A stretch of 64,000 bases of DNA, from positions 28,118,001-28,182,000 of the forward strand of contig OX940860.1 of assembly GCA_954871525.1 (NCBI GenBank), in the 5' to 3' direction. Within the stretch, counting starts at the first letter, position 1; each line of letters starts with the position of its first letter. Position numbers and translations under genes: made by a program. The notes under the pieces were generated by a model. It did not search any database, was not told the DNA's origin, and saw nothing but the letters and a program-made list of their open reading frames with translations. Origin of the DNA: Parietaria judaica. Its lineage: Eukaryota; Streptophyta; Magnoliopsida; Rosales; Urticaceae. Shown piece by piece: positions 45,694 to 59,453 of this stretch.

Positions 45694-48130
45694 TGTTTGA
45701 TGCGGCATAAATTGACATTTTTTTAAGCGTATGTTCGCAAAATAAGAATAAAATTATGCAATCTCTCAATTGGGAACCTGTTGGAATATGTCTTTTAGCT
45801 TTAGGGTTTACATGATGTTATCTTGTTGACTTATTTATAAAAAGTATTATTGTATTTTTTTATTATATCACAACGTTCAATTTGTATCCAACTTTCCATT
45901 AAGACGCACAAATCATGGGTTGTGCGCATCTTCAATCAAGAAAAAAATGAGTTTCTCTAAGCTTGCCATCTAGAGAATCGCGAGCCCATAATCAAAAGAA
46001 GATGATTGTTATATGTTGGAGAAAATTATGAGCCGTATCAAGTAATGAAGACAAGAAATGAATGCTTTGTCATGACCCTATATGACTTAGTCGTCGAGGT
46101 CTAAATCGATTGCACTTACAAAAATTATATAAAAAATCGAGAGAAGGCAACTTAAGATTCATTGTTGAGTGAAGAAGAATGGGACGTGGTTTTGACCATT
46201 GGACTTCGTCTTGGACTTAAGCCGATGTGCATTGACTTGGGCCAAATGGCTTTAAACTTAGTCAATTGGCCTTGATTTTCACCTTTAAGGCTCATATTTT
46301 TATTAATTCAAAAAATAAATATAACAAATATTAATCTAAAAATAGGTACATTCCTATTTGATTTCGCTTAATTATTTTTGCTGAATACATACTTTACGTG
46401 TATATATGACTAGTGTGGTAGAAATATACCAAACACATGTAAGTTAACATTCGTCACTAAAGATTAGTTTTATTTTATTTATTAAAAAGTCTAAATTCCA
46501 AATAAATAAAACGTAGCGTAAGGATTTGATTATTGGCTAGAAATCTAGGTGATTTCGCTTTCAGGATGACGTGGCAGAAGTCCTTAAAAGCTATGAAAGC
46601 ACTAAAAAGGGATCAAATACGTTGGTTGGTTTGGACGAAACATAGCCAACACTCAAAAGCGCGTGAACTTATCGTATATCGCAATAAGTTCGCGATATAT
46701 TCTTAATAGCTCGTCTCGTGAGGAACGTTTTACGTGAGTACGCATTTTCTATATTTTAATTTTAAAATTTTAACATATTGTTAAAAAATATGTTTGATTA
46801 TTTACTTAAAAAATATATATTTAAAATCATATTTTTTTTAACTAAAGAATATAACTTATATAAAAAATATATTAAAAGTTGATTTTACCCGAAACTAGAA
46901 AATACCAAAATATTAATTTTATTTTGAATATTTTAAATTGAGTTTTTATTTTTTATTTATTTTTACTTTCGAGTATTTTTTTATCCCGCACATTTTATTT
47001 TGGGTAATTTAATTTGGGTTTTTATTAAACTTTCATTTCCCGAAACTCCATTCCGGTTCCTATGTATTGAAATTTTCATAAAAAATATTTAATAAATTAT
47101 TTCCAGTTATTTTCTAAAAAAACTTAAAAAATAATAAATAATAATTTAAAAATATAAATGTCACGTGGCAGTAAAAAATGACATGTCAATGCTGTGTGAC
47201 AGACAACTGGATGATACATTGACTAGCGAAATCCATTGAAAAGAGACGATAGTGACAAACAAGACTTTTGGTATTTATGACGCGAAAATAAGATTTGATA
47301 TTTAACATTATAGTTTGTAAGACTTTGGTTATTCATGCCGTGATTAACCCATCAAAATTTATAATACAATTTAGGGTTAACTTTGGCTAAAGTACCTAAA
47401 GTTTATTTTTTAAAATTATGTATACAAGTTTTTTTGATGGCTAATGTACGTGCATTCCGTTACACGATTTGGTTCACTTCGTCAAAATTCAGCATAGCAG
47501 AAATTCAACATAATGCTGAAATTTGACGGAGCGAACCAAATCGCGTAACAGAATGCACATGGGTACAATAACCAACCAGAAAAAAAAAACTTGAGTATAT
47601 AATTCAATTTTTTTTTTCTACTGCCCGTATTCAGGCGATGAGAGTTACTACGGGCAGTATGCCTCGGTAGGGAGGACGATTAAGTGATGTGGCGCGTTTA
47701 ACATTGTGAAAAATGTGCAATTGAACGTTGTAATGGTGTTTTTGCAATAAAAATATGACGATAGTGACTTTCGCCGCTAAAAATTATATTTAATGATTTA
47801 TCTGTAAAAACATGATGAATTCGATGACGTTTGTCATAAATTACTCTAATATATACAATTATGTGATAGGTATTGAATAAGTTGGTTTTTAATAACACAA
47901 AGTGATTAATAGCGCCAAAACTTAGGGTAAAATATTAAAGTGAAACACTTGTTACCGATAAGTATGTTCGCTGCTATTTTTGCTTATTTAAAATCGGCCA
48001 AAATTTATTTATACCTTCTTAATTTTTTTTTTTTTTTTTTTTTTTTATGGCAATACCTTCTTAATTCTTACTCGTAAAAAAAAAAAAAAACAATCCAAGG
48101 GAAAGACAAAAAAAATTCCTGGGCCCTCCA
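45694..48130. other. AT-rich intergenic DNA
   Basis: No gene recognised apart from the foldback element at 47371-47612. T-runs lie near 48019-48047. Confidence 0.5.
47371..47612. repeat. Hairpin element, about 110-bp arms
   Basis: The left arm includes GTGCATTCCGTTACACGATT and the right arm its near complement AATCGCGTAACAGAATGCAC. The arms extend outward through AAAATTATGTATACAAG and CTTGAGTATATAATT. The loop is about 17 nt around 47505-47520. A related left half exists at 3656-3790. Confidence 0.7.
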
Positions 48131-48742
48131 CATTTCCACGCGCCTAGGCGCCAAGGTTCTCCTTATATCGCGAGAAGCTGGAAATAACCCGCGCCAAAAC
48201 TGCAATATAGCGCGAGAAACACGCTCCTTTTATGAATCGATGACTCCGAGAAGCGGACGAAAGCGACGCTACAGAAAAGGAATTGTGTGTGGGAGGTGGT
48301 CCCCACTGGACTTGTGTGCCCAACATTCACTAGATTTGAGTTTCTCGCTTCGAATCCGCATCGACCTCTTATCACTCTCCTTATTACCTCGCTAAAAGAT
48401 ACTTATGCAACCGAGCTGATACGTAGGTATGCTTATTTATAAGCGGAGTTCCGTATCACTGATAGGTCAGTAGAAAAAGAAAGAGACGAAGAATTACCCT
48501 GTATATTGCATCGAAGATAGCGAGACGAGTCTCTCTCTCTCAAAAGCAGCCTTTGAACTAAGAATCTCCGTAGAAATCACGAAAATTCTGAGAGCTTTGG
48601 GAGGTTTCTGCAGAGCTCTAATGGCGGATTCGAAGCGCGAGAGATTGAACTAGTTTTTTTCTTCTTCTTCTTCTTCGTATTGATCCGTTTGCGGTTTTGT
48701 TTCGGTGCTTGAGTTCTCGTCGCTCTCTAGGATTTGTCCGAA
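48131..48742 (+). promoter_or_regulatory. TPR gene promoter and leader
   Basis: GC content rises sharply here. CCCGCGCCAAAA at 48189-48200 matches an E2F-type site (TTTTGGCGCGGG on the other strand). Two further CGCGAGAA boxes are at about 48168-48175 and 48210-48220. A (TC)n tract at 48530-48542 and a TTC repeat at 48657-48675 are leader-like. Transcription start not determined. Confidence 0.4.
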
Positions 48743-51700
48743 ATGACGTCTTTGAGCAGAGAATTGGTGTTTCTGATACTCCAATTCCTCGAGGAAGAGA
48801 AGTTCAAAGAATCCGTACACAGGTTAGTCCGATGCGAGAATCAGGAACTTTTCTTTTTCTATAGGTTTTGTGACATTTTTCTCTTCATTTTTTTGCTGAG
48901 AGAATTTGAATTTTGTTTATGTATATACTATATATCATTGCTTGATTGATTTTTTTCTTCTTCTTGTGATTGGTGTGATGAACAATTTTGGTAGAATTTA
49001 GCCATCTCTGACGATCTCTGTTTCAATTAATAGCTTGAAGATTTTCCGTTTTGTTGGCTCTAGATTTTGATTTTATGAAGTTCTATATTTCTTCCGGTTT
49101 TCTCGGATCGAAAATGGTGAAGATTATGTGCTTTGAACTGTTTAGGAAGTTGGAGATTTTGTATGATTTGAGCATAAATAATTAGGCGTTAAGAGCTTAG
49201 GGGTAAAATATTTAGCCTCTAGGCCCGATTTTGGCCCAGTCCCGGCCCGATGTTAGTCCAGAAACCAGACTGCATTTTTCAGAAAACTGGAAACAAGAAC
49301 CGGGACCGGGCTGAGGCATTAAAAAACGAGCCTGGTTTTAGTATTTTGAATTAATTTATTATACTTACGATTACGACAATATCAAACTTGTTTTTTATAT
49401 CAAATTTTTATGAAAGGAATTATAATCGTTCCTTTTTTCTGATTGAGAGATATTTTATTTTGCAGACTCGAGAAGGAATCTGGGTTTTACTTTAACATGA
49501 AGTACTTTGAGGAGAAAGTTCAGGCTGGAGAATGGGATGAAGTTGAGAAGTACTTAATAGGATTCACGAAAGTAGACGATAACCGATACTCGATGAAGAT
49601 CTTCTTCGAAATAAGGAAGCAGAAGTATCTCGAAGCACTGGACCGGTATTTAAATATTTGCTTCTGTTAATAATCCTTAACAAATTTGACGTTTTCTCTT
49701 CTGGTTCAAATATTTCTTGATGTTGGTTTCTTGTCTTTAGTCAAGAAAAGGCAAAGGCCGTCGATGTATTGGTCAACGATTTGAAGGTGTTCTCGACTTT
49801 TAACGAGGAGCTCTACAAGGAGATTACTCAGCTTTTAACTCTTACTAATTTCAGGTAATTGTCAAATTACCTTTTGAATTTGTATAAATTTTAGATATAT
49901 GTATTGATATTAACTTATATATATATACATCTGCAGAGAAAATGAGCAGTTGTCCAAGTATGGAGACACCAAAACGGCTCGCGGCATTATGTTGATAGAG
50001 CTTAAAAAGCTCATTGAAGCAAACCCGCTATTTCGCGATAAGCTCGCGTTTCCTGGCCTGAGGCCATCGAGATTGCGGACTCTAATTAATCAAAGGTTCG
50101 CTTGATAATTATATCGATGGATACAGAAATGCATATATATATATATTATGCAATTTTAATATTTGGACATTCTTGGTTGTTTTTGTTGAGCATGTTACTT
50201 ATATAGGAGTATGGAACCTAGTTTTACTGGCTCATATTCTACTGGCAATATTTTTTGGAAATTAGAAAATGAACACTGCACAGCGAGAGAGATTGAAAGG
50301 AAAATATTGTTCCTTGATTGAACAATAATCGGGAGTAATTATAGGTACCTACAGTAGTTATCAGTATTGATGTATGAAACGGAAAATAAATTCCAAACAT
50401 TCTCATATTGATGTATGAGATGTGAGGCTGAAATGATTTTCTCTGATTGCTTGTATTTCGTTGAGTTTGCAGACGTTTAAATAGATGAAGTAATAAACTA
50501 ATTTCCCGTTATTAAGTAGCTAATTTACAACTGATTTGACCAAGTATAAAACTAGCTTTACATATAGTTTAATTCTTTTTTACTTTTTTTGTATACGAAT
50601 TTCCAAAATAAGGCTTCAAAGAGACATTTTGTGAAGATATCTGTCGTCTGGTTATGGATAGAAACGTGCTCAATATTTATGTTTTTCTTGTCACTCTATC
50701 CTTGATGTAGTGTTGATCAACTTCAACATGTTTGATTTTGTCATGATGAACAGAGTAGTCAATAAAATCACCAATAATTAGATATAAAATGCAGGTAATG
50801 GGATTTCATAATCCCGAGTTACTGTCTAAAACAAGAACATGAAATCAGGTTTCAAAAGCGCTGCCAAACGGACCCTAATTGTTAGGGAAACTTGCAAAAA
50901 TGGCTTAAAAAACACCATAATTCAACTTTTAAACTCACATTAAAAAAATACATAATTCTAAACTTTTTCCAATTTAAGACATTTTTACCCCTGATTAACA
51001 TTGAGGAGGTTGTATGATTAACATTCTTGGGACAGTTTCTAATGATCGTTGGGGACAGTAATTTGAATTTAGGGGACAGTTTTTGGTAATTTAGGGACAG
51101 TTTCTGGGCAGTTTTGTGGGAGGTTGTACGAGTAACATTCTTGGGACAGTTTCTTCATATTTTGGGGACAATAATTTAGATTTTGGGGACAGTTTTTGAT
51201 AATTTAGGGACAGTTTAGGAATTAATTAATCAGGGGTAAAAATGTCTTAAATTGGACAAAGTTTAGAATTATGTATTTTTTTAATATGAGTTTAAAAGTT
51301 GAATTATGGTATTTTTTGAGCCATTTTTGCAAGTTTCCCAATTGTTATTATTCATTGTCATGACTTTTTTTACACTGTCTATGCAGTTTGAACTTGCAGC
51401 ACCAGTTATGCACATAGATAATCCAACATATATATATATATATATACACCCATATATATCATTTATCCACGTACTCCTTTCTCATAATCAAGCGTATGTA
51501 TAATCCAAAGCTTGCAAGCTCGATTTTCATCACCATAACGACAGCATCGAACATTGGCACCAGTAGAATATGCATATATACTCCAAATTAGATGCTCACC
51601 AACTAGTATTACAGAAAACCTACCCTAATACCGCATTGAGTTCTGAATAACAAGTTTACCAAAAATGCAGTTTAAACTGTAATGACTTTAGGAAAAATGC

Positions 51701-54700
51701 AGTTACAAGGGGTAAAAGTGACTAACACGAGGGGTAACTGTCATGTAGTATCACAAAAACCGCACCACATTGGGGTAACCGGCTCTTAAATTGAATTCTG
51801 CAGTGGTACAACTGTACTCACCAGTCATGTATATAGCTTTTGGCCCACATTATATTAGCAAGTTTAGGGATAGATAAGCAAACTGTGATTGTATTTCTCA
51901 TTATATATTATCATGACTTGACTTGAATTGACTAGTCTTTTTTTCCCCTATTATTATTTTATATGCAGTTTAAACTGGCAACACCAGTTATGCAAGAACC
52001 CTAAGCCGAACCCGGACATTAAGACTCTGTTTACAGACCATAGCTGTGCACCTCCTAACAGTGCTCTCACGACAACACCAGTCAATCTTCCCGTGGCTGC
52101 AGTTGCAAAACCAGCTGTTAATTACACTCCACTTGGAATTCACGGAGTATATTTCACGCATCTTTTGAAAGCTTTGATAGGTTTTTCAGGTTTTAACAAG
52201 AATATATATAAAAGTTGACAGTTATGTTGTTGAAATTTCTTTTTTGCATAGCCGTTTCCACCGACTAATGCTAACGCTAATGCTTTGGCGGGTTGGATGG
52301 CCAATGCCTCGGCGCCTGCTTCAGTCCAAGCCTCTGTTGTGACTGCATCATCTATGCCTGTTCAACAAAATCAAGGTGAGAACTTAATTGAATATGCATG
52401 ATGCTTAATGGTGATCTTATAAATTTCTTGCTTTTAGCTTTTGTGTTACAAATTTGTATTAATTTCACACCGTAAAATGTCACTCGAATCAGCATTTGAT
52501 GTTTAAATATTCTATTTTTCTTGTATCCATTTATCCTTTGTATTCGTGGTTTTTTCTTAAAATCTTACTTGCTTTTTTTTTTTTTGAAAGAGGAGATTGT
52601 CCATGAGCTTCTAGTTTCAGTTTTTCTGCTCTGCCTATCTGATGCATCTTCATTTTCTCAATTCAAATCTCTTCCTGCTTTTTAGGCAATAGTTTATTTA
52701 CGCTCAGAAACGGTTCGGAGAATCTAATTTTACGATGACTTTTAGGCTGTTTGTCTATGCTCGGTGTTAGATTCTAACATCTTTTTATGTTTTGTTAGTT
52801 CCGGTCTTGAAACGTCCGAGAACTCCAAATGCAGCTCCAGGTATGCTTGACTACCAGGGTCCTGATCACGAGTTAATGAAACGATTTCGGCCTGCGCAAT
52901 CTGTGGAAGAGGTGACACACATTATTCTGTACAAAATTCACAATATTCTGATATATCTTATTGTGTTTATCACTAGACCCGCATCGGCATTGGTATGTCA
53001 ATAATTGTATTTTCTTTCATTGGAGGTATTTTAGGTCTTCCCCAATGAGACATCATGGCAGAGTTTTCCAGTCTAACTCTAGAATTATAGACGGATGTTA
53101 TGTTTATTAATAAATTGTTATGTTATCGTTTCTCTTTGATTTCTATTCCGGATCATATCCTTGCTTACTTTATGCTTAGGTCACATATCCGAGTTCTCGG
53201 CAGCAGAATTCTTGGTCATCAGATGACCTACCGAGAAATGTCGCGCTTTCTTTGCATCAAGGATCTAATGTAGCAAGCATGGATTTTCATCCTTCTCATC
53301 AAACACTGCTACTAGGTTTGTATTCATCAAACAGTTCTACTAGGTTTTTGTTCATCAAACATTGCTCTGATGTTCGCTATAACTTAGATTATGGTTTTCT
53401 GTATTGTTTTCTTACCGGAACTGGTTTTAAAATCAATTTTCAAAACCGGGTTTCAACCGAAACTAGTTTTAATCAGGGTTTTGTTACTTTTGGACGTTGT
53501 TTATTTGTAATTTGTTAGTAATTACAATCTAATTTCTGTTTTGAAAATTGATGTTAGGATAGTTTTTTTTTTTTTGGATCTATGTTAGAATAGTTTTAAT
53601 CAGGATTTTTTACTCTTTCATTGCATTCAATTTTTTTGTCAAGTTACCTTTTTTTTTTCTTTATAAAGATTGCTTTTACTCGAGATCCGGTTTCTGTCAA
53701 GAAAGAACCAGTTCCGGTTTCTTTTTCTCAAACACAGGATATCAGTTCCAGTTTAAAAAAAAGAAAAAGAAAAAAAGAAACAGAACCCCTAACTCATATC
53801 CCCCATTGACTGTTGGCAGTTGGTTGTAATAACGGAGAAATAACACTATGGGAACTTGGAGCCCGAGAGAGGCTGGTTTCAAAGCCATTCAAGATCTGGG
53901 ATATGTCATCTTGTTCATTGGCATTTCAGGTAATTGTTTTCTGAAAATGAATTCTTAATTAATCATGCTCACCTCGTGGAATCTTGTAATTTAAAAATTG
54001 TATTATACAGGCTGCTACGATCAAAGATGCATCGGTATCTGTCAGCCGTGTTGCGTGGAGTCCGGATGGAAAATTTGTGGGTGAGTAATTCTTGGAGTAA
54101 AGAAAATTAGGGAGGATTTCGTAAATAGTATTTATAGCTAATTAGAAACATTTAGAGATACTGATTTAATTAATAATACTCTTATTATCTTTCTTGTGAT
54201 AGGCGCTGCCTTCACCAAGCATTTGATTCAATTGTACTCCTATTCTGGACCGAACAACATGCGACAGAACATAGAGGTGAGTTTCTATTATATAATATTC
54301 TGTTTTCTCCAAAACAATCACAAATATACATATAAACCTCATTAGTTTGACTTTGGACAATCTTTCTTCGTAGATCGATGCCCATGCCGGTTGTGTGAAT
54401 GACCTGGCTTTTGCTCATCCGAACAAGCAACTTTGTATTGTAACATGTGGAGATGACAAATTAATAAAGGTATAATTATTTGTTTATATATTTTTCCCTA
54501 AAAAATTCATTGTTATGCATAATAATTAGTATATACTGTTTTTCTAATTTAATGAAATTAAATAGGTGTGGGAGTTAAATGGAGGGAAGCTATTCACTTT
54601 CGAAGGTCATGAGGCTCCGGTTTATTCAATCTGCCCTCATCACAAGGAGAGCATTCAGGTATTCCTATATTAATGTAATATATGTGTGTGTGTGTGGAAC

Positions 54701-57700
54701 TCTCTAGAAACTTAAGAAAATTTTCCTAGGGTTTGGGAAATTTTCCTAGCCCTTAGGAAAATTGTACTCTGTTAACTAGGGGAGGGATTATGACTCCCCA
54801 TTGTTACCTATTCGTAAAAGATCAATTTCTGTCTGCTTAAGTCATCGTCTCAATATCCCCGTAGGAAGAAAGAACTAAATGACTTCTAAATTTGACGATT
54901 AATTATAATTTTTATTGCAGTTCTATTTTGCTCAAGAAAAAGACAAGTTCGAATGATTTTTAACTGTTTGGTAGTTATTTTTCAGTTCATATTTTCTACT
55001 GCTATTGACGGGAAAATAAAGGCTTGGCTTTACGACAATATGGGCTCAAGAGTTGACTATGATGCCCCTGGCCAGTGGTGTACTACGATGCTCTACAGTG
55101 CTGACGGAAGTAGGTAATGAGTGAATTCTCTCTCCTGATTTAATTTTATTTCCAAATATCATTAAACAAATTATTCAGTATCATGTTGCTTGAATGCGGT
55201 GATGATATTATGTTTTACTTATTCTTTAAAATATTCTGACTGTTTATATGTTGGTAGGTTGTTTTCTTGCGGAACAAGTAAAGACGGGGACTCGTTTCTA
55301 GTCGAGTGGAATGAGAGTGAAGGAGCAATAAAGAGGACATATAGTGGGTTCCGGAAGAAGATTTCCTCAGGTGTTGTGCAGTTTGACACGACGCAAAATC
55401 ACTTTTTAGCCGCTGGTGAAGATAGTCAGATAAAGTTTTGGGACATGGATACGACTAATATCCTCACAAGCACAGAAGCAGATGGCGGACTTCCGGTATG
55501 CAGAACCTTAGGGACTAGTTTATAAATATTTGTAGTTAGTTATGTAGTTATATCTACATAATCAGACCGTTAAATAATTTGTCCAGAGTTTCCCTCGCTT
55601 AAGATTCAACAAGGACGGGAATCTTCTCGCCGTTAATACAGCTGATAATGGGTTCAAAATACTTGCAAATGCCGCCGGCTTTCGAACCCTGAAAGTCCTT
55701 GAGTCTACATCCTTAGAACTATTGAGATCACCCTTGGAATCTGGTGCTATGAAGGTTTTTAATCTATTTTCTTACTTGAGTTATATATAATTTTTTTGTA
55801 AAATTTTGTCTGTATAATGACGTGCTCACTTGGTGTTCCGATCAGGCTTCTGGGTCTTCTGCTATTCCGCAGTCCACTCCGGTCTACTGTAAAGTGGAAA
55901 GGGGTTCGCCAGTCAGGCCAAACCCAATTATTGTATGTGATTCTGATTCATTCGATTTTTACCTTCTTATCTGCGTTTAGAAAGATGTGTATCAGTTCTA
56001 TTTACTATTTAGACCCCGACTTAACATAAACAGAGGAAAGGGTACTTTGGGTATTTAACCCTTTGTTTATATCCACATTGATCTTTATAATGTATTAACT
56101 GTACTTTGGGTATTTTGAGCTTATGATAGGATTGTGGGATCGTATATAAGTAGTAATTTCCATTAGGTTAAGTTGTGTTCTGTTTAGTCGAGAGTTTCTG
56201 TCAAGACATCACGTGGCGAGCGTCGCCTTGCTCTAAGAGAAAAGGCGTTTTATGTTATTTGGTTGATTATACGAAGAGTATTTGGGAATCTCCGCTTTGG
56301 TAGATTCACTCTTGGCCTATATTTTCCGTTTGGTTTTGCTTTGGGTTTATCATATTTCTGACATGAAGCTGCTTAATGCATGAATTTATCATGAATATAT
56401 TTTTGCTTTATAAGTACTTATTCTATTTAATTGGTTCTGTGTTCAAGAATGGAGTTGATCCTGTGGTGAGAGGTGCAGAGAAGCCAAGGATTGTAGAGGA
56501 GGTAATAGATAAAGTCAAACCCTGGAAGTTGACTGAAATTCTCGATCCTGGGCAGTTCCGGCTAGTTACTATGCCCGACACGACAGATACGTCCAGCAAG
56601 GTGAGTCCAATATCTCCAGGTCATGATAGAGGGCTGTAAAAAGCAACATTAACGGGAGGAAATGGACGGAATGAAAAAAATCTGAATATTTGTTAACACT
56701 GGCTAACTGGTAATCAAAGCCGATTGATTATTGGTCGTGGATTTAAGCTAAACCGGTTAATTGAATAATAACGCGAACCAAGTTTAAGGTAAATTTTTAA
56801 ATATATATTATATGAAACCATATTTTTGTCATGTTATTTTCAATTATTATGCTATTAAAAAAAAAAAACTATATTTCTAAAATATTTTATTACTCAATTT
56901 AATCGGTTATGAATCGGCTTCACCGATTTTGGAAGAAAAAAAAAACGCCACTTCGGTAATTGAAATTGGTCAACCAAATTAAAAGCCCAGATTTTGGTTT
57001 TACACAACAAAATTAATTTGGTTCATTTTTAAAAACTGAACTTACTCGACGTTTTCACCCTGTAATTTGAAAAGTAAAAAATAATTTAAATTGCTGTGGT
57101 GTCTCATGATATACGGTCCCTTTCAGGTAGTCCGACTTATATACACAAATTCCGGAGTGGGCTTTTTGGCTCTCGGATCAAATGGAGTGCAGAAGCTTTG
57201 GAAATGGCTCCGCAATGAACAAAATCCAAACGGAAAGGTAAAAAATGTGTATCTCGGTTTATCTGTTTCCTGATTTCTTGTTGCCCAAGCAATGTACTGA
57301 ATCCGTGCTTTCTCAAAAGGCCACAGCTAGTGTTGTGCCTCAGCACTGGCAACCAAACAGTGGTCTTCTCATGAACAATGATGTCTCAAATGTCAACCTT
57401 GAAGAAGCAGTCCCATGCATAGCCCTCTCCAAAAACGATTCTTACGTGATGTCGGCTTGCGGTGGGAAAGTTTCCTTGTTCAACATGATGACATTCAAGG
57501 TTTGTTTTATTTTGAATTTTAGAGAAGAATTTTTGTGTTATTTACGTTAAGAAAAATATGGCTTAAAATACATTAAATATGGGCCTAGGATAAACATAGC
57601 AATAATTAATTAGGAAGTAACAACTAAATAAATCAGATAATTTTATGCCTCAAGATTCGATCTCGAAACAAAAACGTCACCAAAATCTTCTAAGCTATTT

Positions 57701-59453
57701 GTGAGTGGTTATTGGCTACCTTTCTCATTAGCCTAAGGTCTCTTAAGTAGACCGATAATAACAATCTTACCATACCGTAAACATAAATAAGTAATTTAAT
57801 TGACATGATTAATAGTCATAATTAGACCTAAAAGTCAGGCTGTATCAGAAAACTAGAGTTATTAAAGTAACATTTTCTTCAAAGCATGGATTGCAAACTT
57901 CATTGATTTTGGATTTACATATTTATAGTGTGTAGTTAAATATTTATATATATAATTTTTTTCCTCGTAGGTAATGACGACATTTATGCCACCACCACCC
58001 GCTTCAACCTTCCTGGCATTTCATCCTCTGGATAATAACATCATAGCCATAGGAATGGAAGATTCGAGTATCCATATTTACAATGTCCGAGTCGATGAGG
58101 TATTTCTTCAAATAATTATCCATTTATGTTCTTTCTTTTTTCTTTTTGTTTGAGTTTGGGTATTTGGATAATTTTCTGAGTTTGGAAACGCATGTTGCTC
58201 TTCGTCCATGGGCAGGTGAAATCAAAATTAAAGGGTCACCAGAAACGGATAAGCGGTTTAGCTTTCTCCACTAATCTTAACATTCTGGTTTCATCTGGTG
58301 CAGATGCTCAAGTAAGTGCTGATGTGTCATCGTCCCGCTTTTACTTTCACTTGACGAAAAATGTTGTGCTTCTTAAGGCTTGTTTGGAACTTCGAAATTT
58401 GAGGGGAATTTTTTTTTCAAGGATATCTATAGAATGAACATATTTTCTTAACGCGGCATACAATCGATTTGAAAGATCAATGAACATATTTTCATTAGTT
58501 TCCATATCTTACCCTTGAATATTATTCTCCTACTATGTTTAAAAAATATCATATATTTTTGCAATATATGCTATGTACAATTTATAAGCTTGATGATAAC
58601 AACTATATGATGCAGCTATCGGTTTGGAGCATTGATTCTTGGGAGAAGAGAAAATCCGTTGCAATTCAGATGCCGCCAGGAAAGACACCTGTCGGGGAAA
58701 CACGAGTGCAATTTCATTCTGACCAAATCCGTTTGCTCGTCGTTCACGAGACTCAACTAGCGATATATGACGCCTCCAAAATGGAATGCATCAGACAGGT
58801 AAAAAGATTTACAATGGAAATGATATACGATCGCCTTATGTAGCGTAACGTACTTTATAATTAGTTTTCCTTAAATCTCAGTGGCTTCCACAAGATGGAA
58901 TCTCGGCCCTCATATCTTATGCGACATTCTCCTGCAATAGTCAGTTGATTTTTTGTACATTCTGTGACGGTCACATCGGAGTGTTCGATCCTGACAGCTT
59001 GAGGCTGAGGTGTCGTATTGCTCCGTCAGCATACTTCTCCCAAGCGGTCCTAAATGGGTAAGTCTTGACATTCTCTCGAGTCTTAAGCCTGTAGGCGAAG
59101 TGCATATATGTGTATGGTGAAGCCAATCATCTCGTTACACCGTTTTACGAGGTTGTCCTAAGGGTCGTCATATTATTTTTCATCCGTCCCTCTCACCAAT
59201 GACTACTATTTTTTTTTTTTTTTTTTTTTGTAGAAACCAAACCGTGTACCCGCTGGTCGTTGCAGCCCATCCCCATGAGCCCAACCAATTCGCTGTAGGG
59301 TTGACCGATGGCTCGGTCAAAGTGATGGAGCCCAGTGAGTCAGAGGGCAAGTGGGGTCCATCGCCGCCGCCTATGGACAACGGCCTTTTGGGCGGTCGAG
59401 CAGGGTCGTCTTCAACAACGAGCAACCACACACCGGATGAGACGCAACGATGA
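48743..59453 (+). CDS. TPR3: TOPLESS-related corepressor, TPR3-like, 25 coding exons
   Basis: This is a nuclear Groucho/TLE-type corepressor bridging EAR-motif repressors (Aux/IAA, JAZ adaptors) to silencing machinery. Exons: 48743-48822, 49466-49645, 49741-49854, 49937-50095, 51969-52146, 52252-52375, 52799-52911, 53180-53315, 53820-53929, 54011-54080, 54203-54276, 54374-54469, 54566-54658, 54986-55113, 55258-55495, 55587-55754, 55846-55932, 56448-56600, 57127-57237, 57320-57499, 57971-58099, 58216-58311, 58616-58798, 58882-59057, 59234-59453. They total 3396 nt, 1131 residues, frame kept throughout. LisH (SLSRELVFLILQFLEEEKF), CTLH and CRA fill residues 1-210, with N176, the residue altered in tpl-1, conserved. 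A Pro/Ala-rich linker follows to about 320, then two WD40 propellers (e.g. VTCGDDKLIKVWEL, SSGADAQLSVWSI). VNLPVAAVAKP and NALAGWMAN favour TPR3 over TPL/TPR1 and TPR2/4. Intact. Confidence 0.95.
50885..51339. mobile_element. Long-TIR MITE in TPR intron 4 (455 bp)
   Basis: GGGAAACTTGCAAAAATGGC opens it and its inverted form closes it. Arms are about 115 bp and nearly perfect. Flanked by the 8-bp repeat AATTGTTA (50877-50884 and 51340-51347). The centre holds five or more copies of GGGGACAGTTT-type sequence. Confidence 0.88.
51380..51417 (+). pseudogene. Copied start of TPR exon 5 with its 3' splice site
   Basis: ATGCAG|TTTGAACTTGCAGC continues into CACCAGTTATGCA. It matches the true intron-exon 5 border (51963 on, ATGCAG|TTTAAACTGGCAAC...) at about 30 of 33 bases. 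In frame it reads SLNLQHQLCT then TAG at 51415-51417, against SLNWQHQLCKNP in the real exon. It lies 580 bp upstream of the real acceptor, just right of the MITE. Confidence 0.75.
56628..57063. mobile_element. Degenerate hAT-like remnant in TPR intron 18
   Basis: TAGAGGGCTGTAAAA near the left and TTTTCACCCTGTA near the right are weak inverted ends. The interior has AACCGGTTAAT / ATTGGTCAACC motifs like other local hAT elements. No target duplication is evident. Confidence 0.4.
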
